DNA of 64,000 nucleotides from an uncultured Prochlorococcus sp. (GTDB taxonomy: Bacteria; Cyanobacteriota; Cyanobacteriia; PCC-6307; Cyanobiaceae): assembly GCA_902538225.1 (NCBI GenBank), contig CACBEF010000003.1, positions 62,001 through 126,000 on the forward strand, in the 5' to 3' direction. Position numbers and translations under genes: made by a program. Below, one piece after another: positions 15,620 to 22,749 of the stretch (the stretch's first letter is position 1; each line of letters begins with the position of its first letter). The notes below the pieces were generated by a model that searched no databases, had not been told where the DNA came from, and saw only the letters and a list, made by a program, of their open reading frames with translations.

Positions 15620-16384
15620 ATGAAATTAGATGTTAATAATATTTCAAAATATTTTGGGGAAGGTTCAAATAGAAAAAAGGCAATTGAGGGAATAAGCTTT
15701 TCAATAAGTTCTGGCGAATTTAAAACTCTTGTTGGGAGCTCTGGATCAGGTAAAAGTACTATATTGAGGATTATTGCTGGGCTTGATAGTCCATCTAAAG
15801 GGAACGTAAAAGTAGATGGAAAAATAGTTAGTGGACCGGGATTGGATAGAGGAATGGTTTTTCAGAAATATAGTCTTTTCCCTTGGCTCACTGCATCTGA
15901 GAATATTGCATTTGGAATGAATTTAAATTCTTACAAGTTAAAAGAAATAAAATATAGGACATCTTATTTATTAGAAGTAGTAGGTCTTCAGGATTCGGGA
16001 AATAAGTATCCAAAAGAATTATCTGGAGGAATGCAACAAAGGATAGCAATTGCAAGAGCTCTAGCGACTAACCCTAAAATTCTACTTTTAGATGAACCTT
16101 TTGGAGCCTTAGACTTACAGATAAGAGAATCTATGCAGAAATTTCTCTATGAATTATGGAAAAAAACTTCATTGACAGTTTTACTTATAACCCATGATAT
16201 TGAAGAAGCATTAGCTCTCTCTCAGCAAATATGTATTTTGGCACCTAATCCTGGAAGAATCATAAAAGAAGTTAAGGTAGATCTACAAAAAGGAGATTTA
16301 GATAAATTGAAACTTGATTCGGATTTTGCAAAATTAAGATATGAGTTATCTGATTTTTTAAGAGGCCTCCAAAAAAATAAATAA
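15620..16384 (+). CDS. ABC transporter ATP-binding protein (SsuB/TauB/NrtD type)
   Basis: A 254-residue ATPase with all motifs: Walker A GSSGSGKST, Q-loop VFQKYSLFPWLT, signature LSGGMQQR, Walker B ILLLDEPFGALD and switch His in THDIEEAL. It powers the importer formed with the two genes before it. Its stop overlaps the next ATG by one base (TAATG), coupling it to the Rieske gene and showing the latter belongs to the operon. Confidence 0.9.
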   Translation: MKLDVNNISKYFGEGSNRKKAIEGISFSISSGEFKTLVGSSGSGKSTILRIIAGLDSPSKGNVKVDGKIVSGPGLDRGMVFQKYSLFPWLTASENIAFGMNLNSYKLKEIKYRTSYLLEVVGLQDSGNKYPKELSGGMQQRIAIARALATNPKILLLDEPFGALDLQIRESMQKFLYELWKKTSLTVLLITHDIEEALALSQQICILAPNPGRIIKEVKVDLQKGDLDKLKLDSDFAKLRYELSDFLRGLQKNK

Positions 16385-17406
16385 TGTCAACTAGTTTTTT
16401 GCCTACTTGGCTTTATAGCGACCAAAAAATTTTTGAACTTGAATTAGAAAAATATTCAAAAAATTATTGGCACCCATTGATTTTCATAGGAGAAATTAAA
16501 CCTGGCGAAATATTGGAAAAAAAATTCTTTAATCAATCATTATTTATCTCTTGTTCAGAAAAAAATTTAATAACTGTTTTCAAAAATAGATGCCCTCATC
16601 GGGGGTCAAAATTGTGTTTGCCAAAAACAAAAATAAATCCTACTAAAAATATTTTTTGTCCTTACCATGGATGGACTTTTGATAGTTTTGGCAAACTTAA
16701 AACCTTGCCATTAAAGTACGATTTTGAAACAAAAATAGAAACAGAGGATTTTTTTTTAGAAAAAGTTAACTCTTTAATAAATGGACCTTTAATTTGGATT
16801 AATTTCAGCAAAAAACCAATATCTATAGATGATCAAATTGATCTTGTTGGGAGAAAATGTAATGATCAATGGGATATGAATTACAGTATTTTTTCTGAAT
16901 TTTCTGATACCTTAAATTGCAATTGGAAAATTGCCCATGACAATACACTGGACGATTATCATGTAGCAATAGCTCATAAAGATACCCTACATAAAGAACA
17001 AGGTCCAATTAAAAACTACAGGTATTTCTTCAGTGAATTTTGTAATGTACTTGTTACCCCTCTTAGTATTGAAGGAAATCTATATACCTTTGGATTACTC
17101 CCATGGACCCATCTAATAATCTGGCCTGGTAAAGGGATTGTTTTAATAAATTATCTTCCTAAAAATATTGGTCAGTGTATTATTGAAATTAAATTAGCCT
17201 CTTCTTCTTTATGTGAAAATGATTTAGAAAATTGGAAAAAAAGTATATTAGAATTTCTTGGAGAAGATAAAGTTATTGTCGAATCAGTTCATAAATCTTA
17301 TCTGGAAAATTTTAAACTTGGTCCGCCTAATAGACTTGAACAAAGGATTACACACTGGCAAAATATTTATAAAGATTTTCTAAATGCATCAGGCATTTCT
17401 TTCTAA
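16384..17406 (+). CDS. Rieske non-heme iron oxygenase, operon-linked
   Basis: A 340-residue ring-hydroxylating-oxygenase alpha subunit. The N-terminal Rieske domain has both 2Fe-2S motifs, CPHRG and CPYHGW; the catalytic domain has the bridging and iron-binding segment NWKIAHDNTLDDYHVAIAH with the two His ligands. No reductase gene is adjacent, so electrons probably come from ferredoxin. In this context an N-demethylase or hydroxylase acting on a substituted guanidine, yielding free guanidine, is a reasonable inference but is unproven. Coupled to the ATPase gene by TAATG; last gene of the operon. Confidence 0.85.
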   Translation: MSTSFLPTWLYSDQKIFELELEKYSKNYWHPLIFIGEIKPGEILEKKFFNQSLFISCSEKNLITVFKNRCPHRGSKLCLPKTKINPTKNIFCPYHGWTFDSFGKLKTLPLKYDFETKIETEDFFLEKVNSLINGPLIWINFSKKPISIDDQIDLVGRKCNDQWDMNYSIFSEFSDTLNCNWKIAHDNTLDDYHVAIAHKDTLHKEQGPIKNYRYFFSEFCNVLVTPLSIEGNLYTFGLLPWTHLIIWPGKGIVLINYLPKNIGQCIIEIKLASSSLCENDLENWKKSILEFLGEDKVIVESVHKSYLENFKLGPPNRLEQRITHWQNIYKDFLNASGISF

Positions 17407-17521
17407 AATAATTTTTATTTAGTTCACGTAAATCATTAATTAAATTTTTAATTTGTTAGGGATTTGACTACATATTTAATATGCTTTATTGATAATGTAG
17501 TTAAGTACAAAAAAGTTGATT

Positions 17522-17839
17522 ATGAAAAATTTTATACTAATAATAGTCTCTTTATCTTTCCTATCTTCTTGCAGTAATGACAAAGATTTTTTTCTCACTG
17601 AGGGGAACGCTTTGTTAAGTTGCGGAGGTAAATCTCGTATCATCGAAAATGATAAAGAAGAGATAATTAATACTGAAGTCAAGGATTTAAGAGATGGAAT
17701 TGGTAAATACGTTGAATTTACAGTTGTTGAGACTGATAAAAAAGGAGGCAAATATAGGATTATTAATTGTTTTCCAAGTGAAGAACCACAAGATTCAATA
17801 ATAAAAACTGTTAAAACAAATTATAAATTAAGTAATTAA
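17522..17839 (+). CDS. Small lipoprotein
   Basis: About 105 residues with a lipoprotein signal peptide: MKNFILIIVSLSFLSSC, cleavage before the lipobox Cys. The mature domain has two more cysteines (LLSCGGK and IINCFPS) that could form a disulfide and a beta-rich core (KYVEFTVVETD). The ATG at 17522 is preferred over the TTG two codons upstream. Function unknown. It faces the LOG-family gene convergently. Confidence 0.7.
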   Translation: MKNFILIIVSLSFLSSCSNDKDFFLTEGNALLSCGGKSRIIENDKEEIINTEVKDLRDGIGKYVEFTVVETDKKGGKYRIINCFPSEEPQDSIIKTVKTNYKLSN

Positions 17840-17867
17840 AAGTTATTTAAAAATAATTAGCTTACCT

Positions 17868-18722
17868 TTAAGCTGAGATTTTTGATGATTTGATAATTTC
17901 CCATGCTTCTGATGCGGTGTCTGCATATTGGAAAAGATTTAAGTTTTCATCTGAAATTAATCCAAGATCAGCTAGATATTCGAAGTTAATTATATTATTC
18001 CAATACTCTCTACCAAAAAGTATTATTGGGATTTTAGTTTTCATTCCTGTTTGACAAAGTGTCAATAGTTCAAATAATTCATCTAGTGTTCCAAAACCTC
18101 CAGGAAAAAATACAGCAGCTACTGATCGCATGACAAAATGGATCTTTCTTAATGCAAAATAATTAAACTTGAAGCAAAGACCGGGAGTTATAAAAGCATT
18201 TGGGATTTGTTCATTAGGGAGACTGATATTTAACCCTATAGATTTACAATTTGCTTCAAATGCACCTCTATTAGCAGCTTCCATAATTCCTGGCCCCCCA
18301 CCTGTCACAATCACATGAGAATTACAGTTTTTATTTTGATTACTAATTGAAGCAAGTTTAGAAAACTCCCTTGCGGATTGATAGTAATGACTCATTAGAA
18401 GCAAATTTTCTAATCTATTTAAATTTCGTTTTAAAAGTATTGATTTAGGATTTTTTTTAATCAACTCTTCTATATTTTCAAGTCTCTTTTTTATATTTGA
18501 TTCTTCTGTAATGCTTGCGCCTCCAAAAATAATTATTGTTGAAAGAATTTTATTTTCTCCAAGGATTAAATCTGGTTTAGTAATTTCAAGAAGCATTCTG
18601 ACTCCACGCATTTCATTTCGGCTAAGTAAACCAATATCTTCGTGAGCTAATTTATAAGTATCAGAATTAATAATTAAATTCAGGTTTTTTAAATTATTAC
18701 TAGGGGATATATTTTTTTTCAT
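17868..18722 (-). CDS. LOG family protein (TIGR00730-like nucleotide phosphoribohydrolase)
   Basis: About 284 residues. Contains the two hallmark motifs, GGGPGIMEAANRGA and PGGFGTLDELFE, which form the nucleotide-binding site of lysine-decarboxylase-like LOG proteins; the conserved Arg-x-x is in the ALRKIHFVMRS region. Family members release free bases from nucleoside 5'-monophosphates. The N-terminal 100 residues are an extension as in the longer YgdH-like subgroup. ATG 18722 chosen; the track's TTG would overlap the upstream gene. Confidence 0.82.
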   Translation of the reverse strand: MKKNISPSNNLKNLNLIINSDTYKLAHEDIGLLSRNEMRGVRMLLEITKPDLILGENKILSTIIIFGGASITEESNIKKRLENIEELIKKNPKSILLKRNLNRLENLLLMSHYYQSAREFSKLASISNQNKNCNSHVIVTGGGPGIMEAANRGAFEANCKSIGLNISLPNEQIPNAFITPGLCFKFNYFALRKIHFVMRSVAAVFFPGGFGTLDELFELLTLCQTGMKTKIPIILFGREYWNNIINFEYLADLGLISDENLNLFQYADTASEAWEIIKSSKISA

Positions 18723-18723
18723 T

Positions 18724-19242
18724 TCAAACAAGAGTTTTAACTTTTCTTTCTAGAGGATTAAAATAAACTCTTTTGATTTTGTTATTTTCGTAAATCCAAT
18801 AAACAGGCGGACTTTTTCTTGCCTTAATCAAATTAATTTTGTCTAATTTTTGAGGGGCAAATTCTTTAGAAGGATCAAAAAATTTATCCCTTTTGGGTTG
18901 GTTTAAAACAATACTACCTTCTTTCCCTGAGATAGATCTGTGATAAGTTCCTAGAGGAATTTCTAATGCTCCCATAGATCTATTTAAATAAATCACATGA
19001 TGAGGTTCATCCCAGGAAGGATTTATTAAAACAAATGTCCTTTCTCCAGTGATAACTAAATTGTGGTCAATTTGATGATTGTGAACGTAATATTGCTCAT
19101 CTTTTAAATCATCTGGAGGAGATATAGCTTCCCCAGAATGGATCACAACATCAGAACCATTAGAACTATTTATGTCTGCATCGAAGAATGTGACTTTTGG
19201 AGTCTCCCTAAAAATATTTATTGGGAAGAATCTTAATTCCAT
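18724..19242 (-). CDS. Cupin-like conserved cyanobacterial protein
   Basis: A 172-residue protein with a cupin-type pattern: YYVHNHQIDHNLVITGERTF followed by the second strand set VIYLNRSMGALEIPLGTYHRS. The His residues in HNHQIDHN and TYHRS could be metal ligands. It ends immediately before the LOG gene start, indicating an operon. Substrate unknown. Confidence 0.65.
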   Translation of the reverse strand: MELRFFPINIFRETPKVTFFDADINSSNGSDVVIHSGEAISPPDDLKDEQYYVHNHQIDHNLVITGERTFVLINPSWDEPHHVIYLNRSMGALEIPLGTYHRSISGKEGSIVLNQPKRDKFFDPSKEFAPQKLDKINLIKARKSPPVYWIYENNKIKRVYFNPLERKVKTLV

Positions 19243-19321
19243 AGTGCTAACTCCCTTTTAGAAAATTTATAAATACTAATAAAAATTTATTTACTTTTAA
19301 AAAACAGCTATTTTTTGATTT

Positions 19322-19468
19322 TTAATTGCAACAAACCAGGCAATCTTCTTGATTTGGATAATCTATACATTCTTTATTTAAAATTTCTTCTAAAAAATCT
19401 ACTTTTTTAACATAATAAAGATCTTTTAATTTTTTGTTTGGAACCGTGAACTGAGTTTGTAGTTTCAT
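19322..19468 (-). CDS. Microprotein of 48 aa with C-terminal Cys cluster
   Basis: Not in the ORF track. A ribosome site AGGAGAAG precedes the ATG. Product begins MKLQTQFTVPNKKLKDLYYV and ends NKECIDYPNQEDCLVCCN, with four cysteines in the last 16 residues, a possible metal or redox site. It follows the 33-aa membrane gene in the same direction. Confidence 0.65.
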   Translation of the reverse strand: MKLQTQFTVPNKKLKDLYYVKKVDFLEEILNKECIDYPNQEDCLVCCN

Positions 19469-19483
19469 TTTCTCTTCTCCTAA

Positions 19484-19585
19484 TTAATACTGTTTTTTGA
19501 ATCCATTCCAAGTTTGAGAAAACCTTAATCCCATATAAGAAATTAAAATTGTCCAAAATAAAATTTCTATACCTAAATTAGTCAT
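19484..19585 (-). CDS. Single-pass membrane microprotein, 33 aa
   Basis: Not in the ORF track. Very good ribosome site (AAAGGAGGCC). Product MTNLGIEILFWTILISYMGL then RFSQTWNGFKKQY: one membrane helix with a basic, probably cytoplasmic C-terminus. Forms a two-gene operon with the 48-aa gene 15 bases downstream. Confidence 0.7.
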   Translation of the reverse strand: MTNLGIEILFWTILISYMGLRFSQTWNGFKKQY

Positions 19586-19671
19586 TTGCTTGGCCTCCTT
19601 TCTATCTGATTATTCTTTAGTACGGGTATTATGTAAAAATCAAGCGTAAGAATACCTAAAAGTTAAAGTTT

Positions 19672-19824
19672 TTAATCACAAAAAATCTTGCAATGGTTGT
19701 TACTCGGATGTTCTGTACATTCATTATTCCAATAAACTTCAATTTTTTTGAGCTTATTATCAAATGAAAGTTCTTTTTTATCCAAATTAATTTCTTGGAT
19801 AGTAAATGTGTCATTTAGTGCCAT
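19672..19824 (-). CDS. Conserved Cys-rich small protein, 50 aa
   Basis: The ORF track runs further upstream, but ATG 19824 is preferred: it follows an AGGGG ribosome-like site and gives MALNDTFTIQEINLDKKELS as N-terminus. The C-terminal YWNNECTEHPSNNHCKIFCD has three cysteines and two histidines, suggesting metal binding or disulfides. Function unknown. Confidence 0.6.
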   Translation of the reverse strand: MALNDTFTIQEINLDKKELSFDNKLKKIEVYWNNECTEHPSNNHCKIFCD

Positions 19825-20190
19825 AAGACTTACCCCTTGCCTACAACTATGTTCTAATTCATTTGAATAGTAAATTTCAAGTTTTATGTGTGCGGTTAGA
19901 GGAACAAAATTGTACGGATTAAGGATCAAAAAAAAATCTCAAATTATGAATAATTGCAAGGAAAATATCTTCAAAAAATTTATTCCAACTTTAAAAAATT
20001 TGTATAAATTTTGCTAGAAATTTTATTCTCTTAATACCTTCTTAGGTCTGCTAGTATCTATCATTCATCTAATCTATCTGCATATTATCTTAAAATCTCA
20101 GCCATCTTCTGAGGTGGAATTTCTTTTTGATATTCTCTACAAAAATCAAAAAATTTATCTAAGAAATCTTTATTGAAGAAGATATAAAAA
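19825..20190. other. Intergenic region, mostly empty
   Basis: 366 bases. A minus-strand open frame at 20085-20189 ends with a protein-like sequence (NKDFLDKFFDFC, QKEIPPQKMAEILR) but lacks ATG, GTG or TTG in a suitable place. A 23-codon plus ORF at 19946 is weak. No terminator seen. Confidence 0.3.
20085..20189 (-). pseudogene. Protein-like frame without a canonical start
   Basis: Reads ...FFNKDFLDKFFDFCREYQ then KEIPPQKMAEILR and TAA. It follows the three-microgene cascade and looks coding by composition, but only ATT/ATC/ATA codons are available as starts after an in-frame TGA. Either a decayed gene or non-standard initiation. Confidence 0.3.
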
Positions 20191-20286
20191 TTAGCGTTTC
20201 ATTTTAAAAGTAAAGTATGCAAACCCACCAAGCAATAAAAGACTCACAACCCCATAAGTAATCGCTATTCCGTAGATGTAAGTCAT
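20191..20286 (-). CDS. Membrane microprotein, 31 aa (third of overlapping trio)
   Basis: Not in the ORF track. Product MTYIYGIAITYGVVSLLLLG then GFAYFTFKMKR: one membrane helix with a basic C-terminus. Its ATG overlaps the TGA of the 46-aa gene (ATGA). Size and topology recall small subunits of thylakoid complexes, but no match is recognised. Confidence 0.65.
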   Translation of the reverse strand: MTYIYGIAITYGVVSLLLLGGFAYFTFKMKR

Positions 20287-20423
20287 TTATTTATAAAGAC
20301 ATAAGCAGAATATAAATAAACTAAGAAAACTCCAATGGCTATGGAACTTCCATAAATAAGAAAGTTCCAAAATCTATATAATTTAGGTTTTTTAAATTCT
20401 TTTTCTTCTTCTTTAGTAATCAT
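20283..20423 (-). CDS. Membrane microprotein, 46 aa (second of overlapping trio)
   Basis: Not in the ORF track. Starts with a charged segment MITKEEEKEFKKPKLYRFW followed by a hydrophobic helix (IYGSSIAIGVFLVYLYSAYVF). ATG overlaps the TGA of the 38-aa gene upstream, and its own TGA overlaps the next ATG: a continuous translational cascade. Function unknown. Confidence 0.65.
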   Translation of the reverse strand: MITKEEEKEFKKPKLYRFWNFLIYGSSIAIGVFLVYLYSAYVFINK

Positions 20424-20536
20424 TTATTTTCTTTTTCTTTTCTGGCAGCATTACCTTTTGCTCTTAATACCAAAGTTATCGTAAGGGCAGCGCTTAATAT
20501 CAAAGCATCAATTAATAGGTGCGGGGAAATATTCAT
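20420..20536 (-). CDS. Membrane microprotein, 38 aa (first of overlapping trio)
   Basis: Not in the ORF track. Product MNISPHLLIDALILSAALTI then TLVLRAKGNAARKEKENK: one membrane helix and a strongly basic tail. It leads a three-gene minus-strand cascade joined by ATGA overlaps. The opposite-strand 83-aa ORF in the track overlaps it and is rejected as a shadow. Confidence 0.65.
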   Translation of the reverse strand: MNISPHLLIDALILSAALTITLVLRAKGNAARKEKENK

Positions 20537-20589
20537 CAGCTGAAAAGAGAAATAAGAAGAGTCATTATCTTTTCATCAATAAATCTATT

Positions 20590-20621
20590 AAACATTAAAA
20601 AAGAGGGGTTTTCCCCTCTAA
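20590..20621 (-). terminator. Rho-independent terminator (minus strand)
   Basis: AGAGGGG-TTTT-CCCCTCT perfect hairpin; read on the minus strand it is followed by TTTTTTAATG. It ends the transcript of the 51-aa gene at 20690-20845 and insulates the trio downstream. Confidence 0.8.
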
Positions 20622-20689
20622 GTTTAGATCGACTGTCAATCAAAGTCTATTTTAGCTTTTTGGCTTCTCTTAAAAAAATAGTATTTTAT

Positions 20690-20845
20690 TTAGCCAGAGC
20701 AAGAGAAGGCACCTGCAAGGATATTTTTAAAAATTGGTGCTTGACCCAAGGCATACAAAAAGAAAGTTGATGATGCGAGAGTAATAGCTATTTTTGAAAC
20801 CCTGTTAACTTTCAAATTTGAGACTTTTGCAAATGTAGAGTTCAT
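20690..20845 (-). CDS. Small membrane or exported protein, 51 aa
   Basis: Not in the ORF track. Ribosome site AAAGGAAC before the ATG at 20845. Basic N-terminus (MNSTFAKVSNLKVNRVSK), hydrophobic segment IAITLASSTFFLYALG, and a C-terminus ending AGAFSCSG. A dedicated terminator follows. Function unknown. Confidence 0.65.
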   Translation of the reverse strand: MNSTFAKVSNLKVNRVSKIAITLASSTFFLYALGQAPIFKNILAGAFSCSG

Positions 20846-20921
20846 TTGTTCCTTTATTTAATGATCTTATAATAGCTGCAAAAATTAAATATTCAGCATC
20901 AATATTTACCAAAGAATAATT

Positions 20922-21125
20922 TTATTGCTCCTTTTTCTCGGCTTGCATTTTTACTAGTTCAAATTCTTTTTTAGAAACTATTCTGATTTTGTATGCTGGA
21001 TATCTTGTTTTCCACCATTTATTGATCGAAATAGCTACTCCTTCTAAATTTTGGGTACAAATATTGACCCATAGAATCTTAGTTTCAACTTCTTTGTAGA
21101 ATTCCCAACTTGTAGGTGAAGTCAT
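20922..21125 (-). CDS. Conserved small protein, 67 aa
   Basis: Soluble protein starting MTSPTSWEFYKEVETKILWV, with CTQNLEGVAISINKWWKTRY in the middle and a lysine-rich end. Tryptophan content and pattern look protein-like. No family recognised; no close operon partner. Confidence 0.6.
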   Translation of the reverse strand: MTSPTSWEFYKEVETKILWVNICTQNLEGVAISINKWWKTRYPAYKIRIVSKKEFELVKMQAEKKEQ

Positions 21126-21474
21126 TTAAAAATCGCAAATAAAAAAAAAATTTATAATTGTTTAAAAAATTCAATAAATTTTGGTATATGGTCCATAAGC
21201 TTAAACTTTTGTTTTTTTAATAAGAGGATGCAGTTGAAGATATAGAGTTTTCATTAAGTGGTAATAAAAAACTTTAAACAAAAGATTTATATCACTTTCC
21301 CCTTCTAGGAAAGTATTACTTTAATTTTATAACGAGTTTCAATTAAAAAATATCTCCGCAAAGAAGGGGCCAAAAATTGACCCCTCTTGGTGAAACTCTT
21401 CCAAAGAAACACCATTAAAATCTTACTCTGAAAGTTGCAAAGTTAAACAAATTAACAAAATCAAGATTAACAGT
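21126..21474. other. Intergenic region with one hairpin
   Basis: 349 bases without supported ORF. The only clear signal is the AGGGG/CCCCT hairpin at 21364-21387. Confidence 0.4.
21362..21387 (-). terminator. Probable terminator (minus strand)
   Basis: AAGGGGCCAAAAATTGACCCCTCTT hairpin; on the minus strand followed by TTCTTT. Suited to end the 69-aa gene transcript upstream. Confidence 0.55.
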
Positions 21475-21684
21475 TTATGCGGCCTTTTTAAAAGGGTTCA
21501 TATTCCTTAAAAAGTTATTACTTTTGCCGGTATTCATTTTTCTATATCTTTGATTTATATCCAGGATATACTTTCTAGCTTTTTTATCACTTTCAATTTT
21601 CTTTTTTCGAAGACGTAAAGCCCTTAAATCCTCTATGGACATTAGGCCATCATCTTCATTGAAATTTAAATGATCAAATTGCAT
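21475..21684 (-). CDS. Basic small protein, 69 aa
   Basis: Starts MQFDHLNFNEDDGLMSIEDL and is then lysine/arginine-rich (RLRKKKIESDKKARKY, YRKMNTGKSNN), suggesting nucleic-acid or ribosome association, but this is only from composition. No family recognised. A hairpin terminator lies downstream. Confidence 0.6.
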   Translation of the reverse strand: MQFDHLNFNEDDGLMSIEDLRALRLRKKKIESDKKARKYILDINQRYRKMNTGKSNNFLRNMNPFKKAA

Positions 21685-21829
21685 CAGTTTAAGAAATTAA
21701 GTTTCTTCTTTAAGTGCAAGATTAACAACCTTATCTTTATTTGCAATAGAGATAATTAACCAACTTAACTCAAATTAGTTATTCAATTTTCAGAAAGCTA
21801 TGAATTTAAGTATTAAAAACTTCCTAAAG

Positions 21830-21949
21830 TCAAGAAAAACTTTTGATTGAATTAGTTGGAACTTCTACAGATACAAATGATTCTCCATAATGAGATTCGG
21901 CTGATCTTATCAGTAACCAGTAAAAGAAATTTACTAAAGCTTTTTCCAC
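21830..21949 (-). CDS. Microprotein of 39 aa, YWxLxxSAESxYGES family, copy 2
   Basis: Not in the ORF track. GTG start at 21949; an in-frame stop lies three codons upstream so the N-terminus is fixed. Product (M)EKALVNFFYWLLIRSAESH then YGESFVSVEVPTNSIKSFS. Shares the EK...NF.YW.L..SAES.YGES core with the 35-aa protein at 10742. Function unknown. Confidence 0.7.
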   Translation of the reverse strand: MEKALVNFFYWLLIRSAESHYGESFVSVEVPTNSIKSFS

Positions 21950-22057
21950 GAGGATTTAGTAACTAATTAAAATAAACTCATCATTTTTGTAATAGCAATA
22001 TACAAAATAAATTTATTACGCAATCAAGATATTTTTCTCATAAAGCATAGATTTATA

Positions 22058-22142
22058 TGGAGAGAAAAATTTGCGCTCTCAGGCTTTAGGCAGCGGACTA
22101 AATCCTCGTGGAGAATTGGACTTTAGCCCGCTCTATTTTTTT
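22058..22142 (+). ncRNA. Candidate small RNA with terminator
   Basis: A first hairpin GAGAG(AAAAATTTGCG)CTCTC is followed by a strong hairpin GCGGACTAAATCC ... GGACTTTAGCCCGC and CTCTATTTTTTT, a standard rho-independent end. No ORF fits. Transcript start is not determined. The local GC is well above surroundings. Confidence 0.6.
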
Positions 22143-22263
22143 AGCAAAAGAAAAATAACACTGCAAGGTAACTAGATCACCAATTATTCTTTTTATTCTG
22201 AATAAGCATTTACAGGTTAATTGATCAAAAGTATCTGAGCATAGGTTGATATTGTTTATTGTA

Positions 22264-22320
22264 TAGGAATGCTACAAAACTTAAGTTATATCAATGGATT
22301 CAGTATTTTTGCTCATTGAT
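22264..22320. repeat. Conserved non-coding block with ATCAAT-N19-ATTGAT, copy 2
   Basis: Homologous to 10963-11019: GAATGCTAC..., then ATCAAT, 19 bases, ATTGAT with identical spacing. Both copies neighbour SAES microgenes. Confidence 0.55.
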
Positions 22321-22350
22321 ATATTGATTCTTAGAATAATATTATTATTG

Positions 22351-22467
22351 ATGCCTAAAGAAGGTTTAATTTTGAAAAAAATAATTAAATTTTTTAAACT
22401 ACTTCAGAGACGAATTGACATTCGTAACTCAGAGACTGAATTGAAATTTATATTGGAAAATAAATAA
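22351..22467 (+). CDS. Basic microprotein, 38 aa
   Basis: Not in the ORF track. Product MPKEGLILKKIIKFFKLLQR then RIDIRNSETELKFILENK: an amphipathic basic helix. TAA overlaps the ATG of the next gene (TAATG), indicating coupling. Function unknown. Confidence 0.5.
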   Translation: MPKEGLILKKIIKFFKLLQRRIDIRNSETELKFILENK

Positions 22468-22613
22468 TGGGATTCCCACATTGCCCTATTTGTGTAGTTC
22501 TAGCATTTGTTTCAGTTTTTATGGGAGTTACTCGTAGTTATATGTTCTATATTCTTGTTCGGGAGTTTATGAGAGCCGAATCTACTTTTAAATTGAAGTT
22601 TAGTTTCTATTAA
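22467..22613 (+). CDS. Membrane microprotein with CPIC motif, 48 aa
   Basis: Not in the ORF track. Product MGFPHCPICVVLAFVSVFMG then a region VTRSYMFYILVREFMRAEST and basic end. One membrane helix follows the CPIC pair. Coupled to the 38-aa gene by TAATG. Confidence 0.55.
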   Translation: MGFPHCPICVVLAFVSVFMGVTRSYMFYILVREFMRAESTFKLKFSFY

Positions 22614-22616
22614 TTG

Positions 22617-22645
22617 TTGACATCTAAGTATAAATACTTTATAAA
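22617..22645 (+). promoter_or_regulatory. Strong sigma70-type promoter with palindrome in spacer
   Basis: TTGACA (22617-22622), 17-base spacer, TATAAA (22640-22645). The spacer contains the palindrome AAGTATAAATACTT at 22626-22639, where a bound protein would block polymerase. It drives the riboswitch-microprotein unit. Confidence 0.7.
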
Positions 22646-22667
22646 TAGATTGTAGTGAATACTACAA

Positions 22668-22749
22668 AATCGTCCGATCTACCATCTGATAGACCGCAGT
22701 ACGACTCAAGCCATAGGACGGGGACTTGAGCAAGTTCAGGAGCTGCATC
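22668..22749 (+). promoter_or_regulatory. Candidate glutamine-II (downstream-peptide) riboswitch
   Basis: A compact leader RNA with CGTCC/GGACG closing pairing, an internal hairpin TCTA(CCATCTGA)TAGA, the segment CCGCAGTACGACTC, and a hairpin loop CTGA (22686-22689) that can pair with TCAG (22736-22739) next to the AGGAG ribosome site. Glutamine-II riboswitches of marine picocyanobacteria have this plan: a hairpin whose loop forms a pseudoknot with the Shine-Dalgarno region before a very short ORF. The assignment is from memory of the motif and needs a covariance-model test. Confidence 0.6.

Larger units (their letters stand above)
21950..22350. other. Intergenic region with candidate small RNA and repeat block
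   Basis: 401 bases without gene. Holds the candidate sRNA at 22058-22142 and the conserved dyad block at 22264-22320. Confidence 0.5.

Noticed and set aside
20519-20770. 83-aa plus ORF in the track
   Set aside because: Runs through a minus-strand terminator hairpin and overlaps two better supported minus microgenes.
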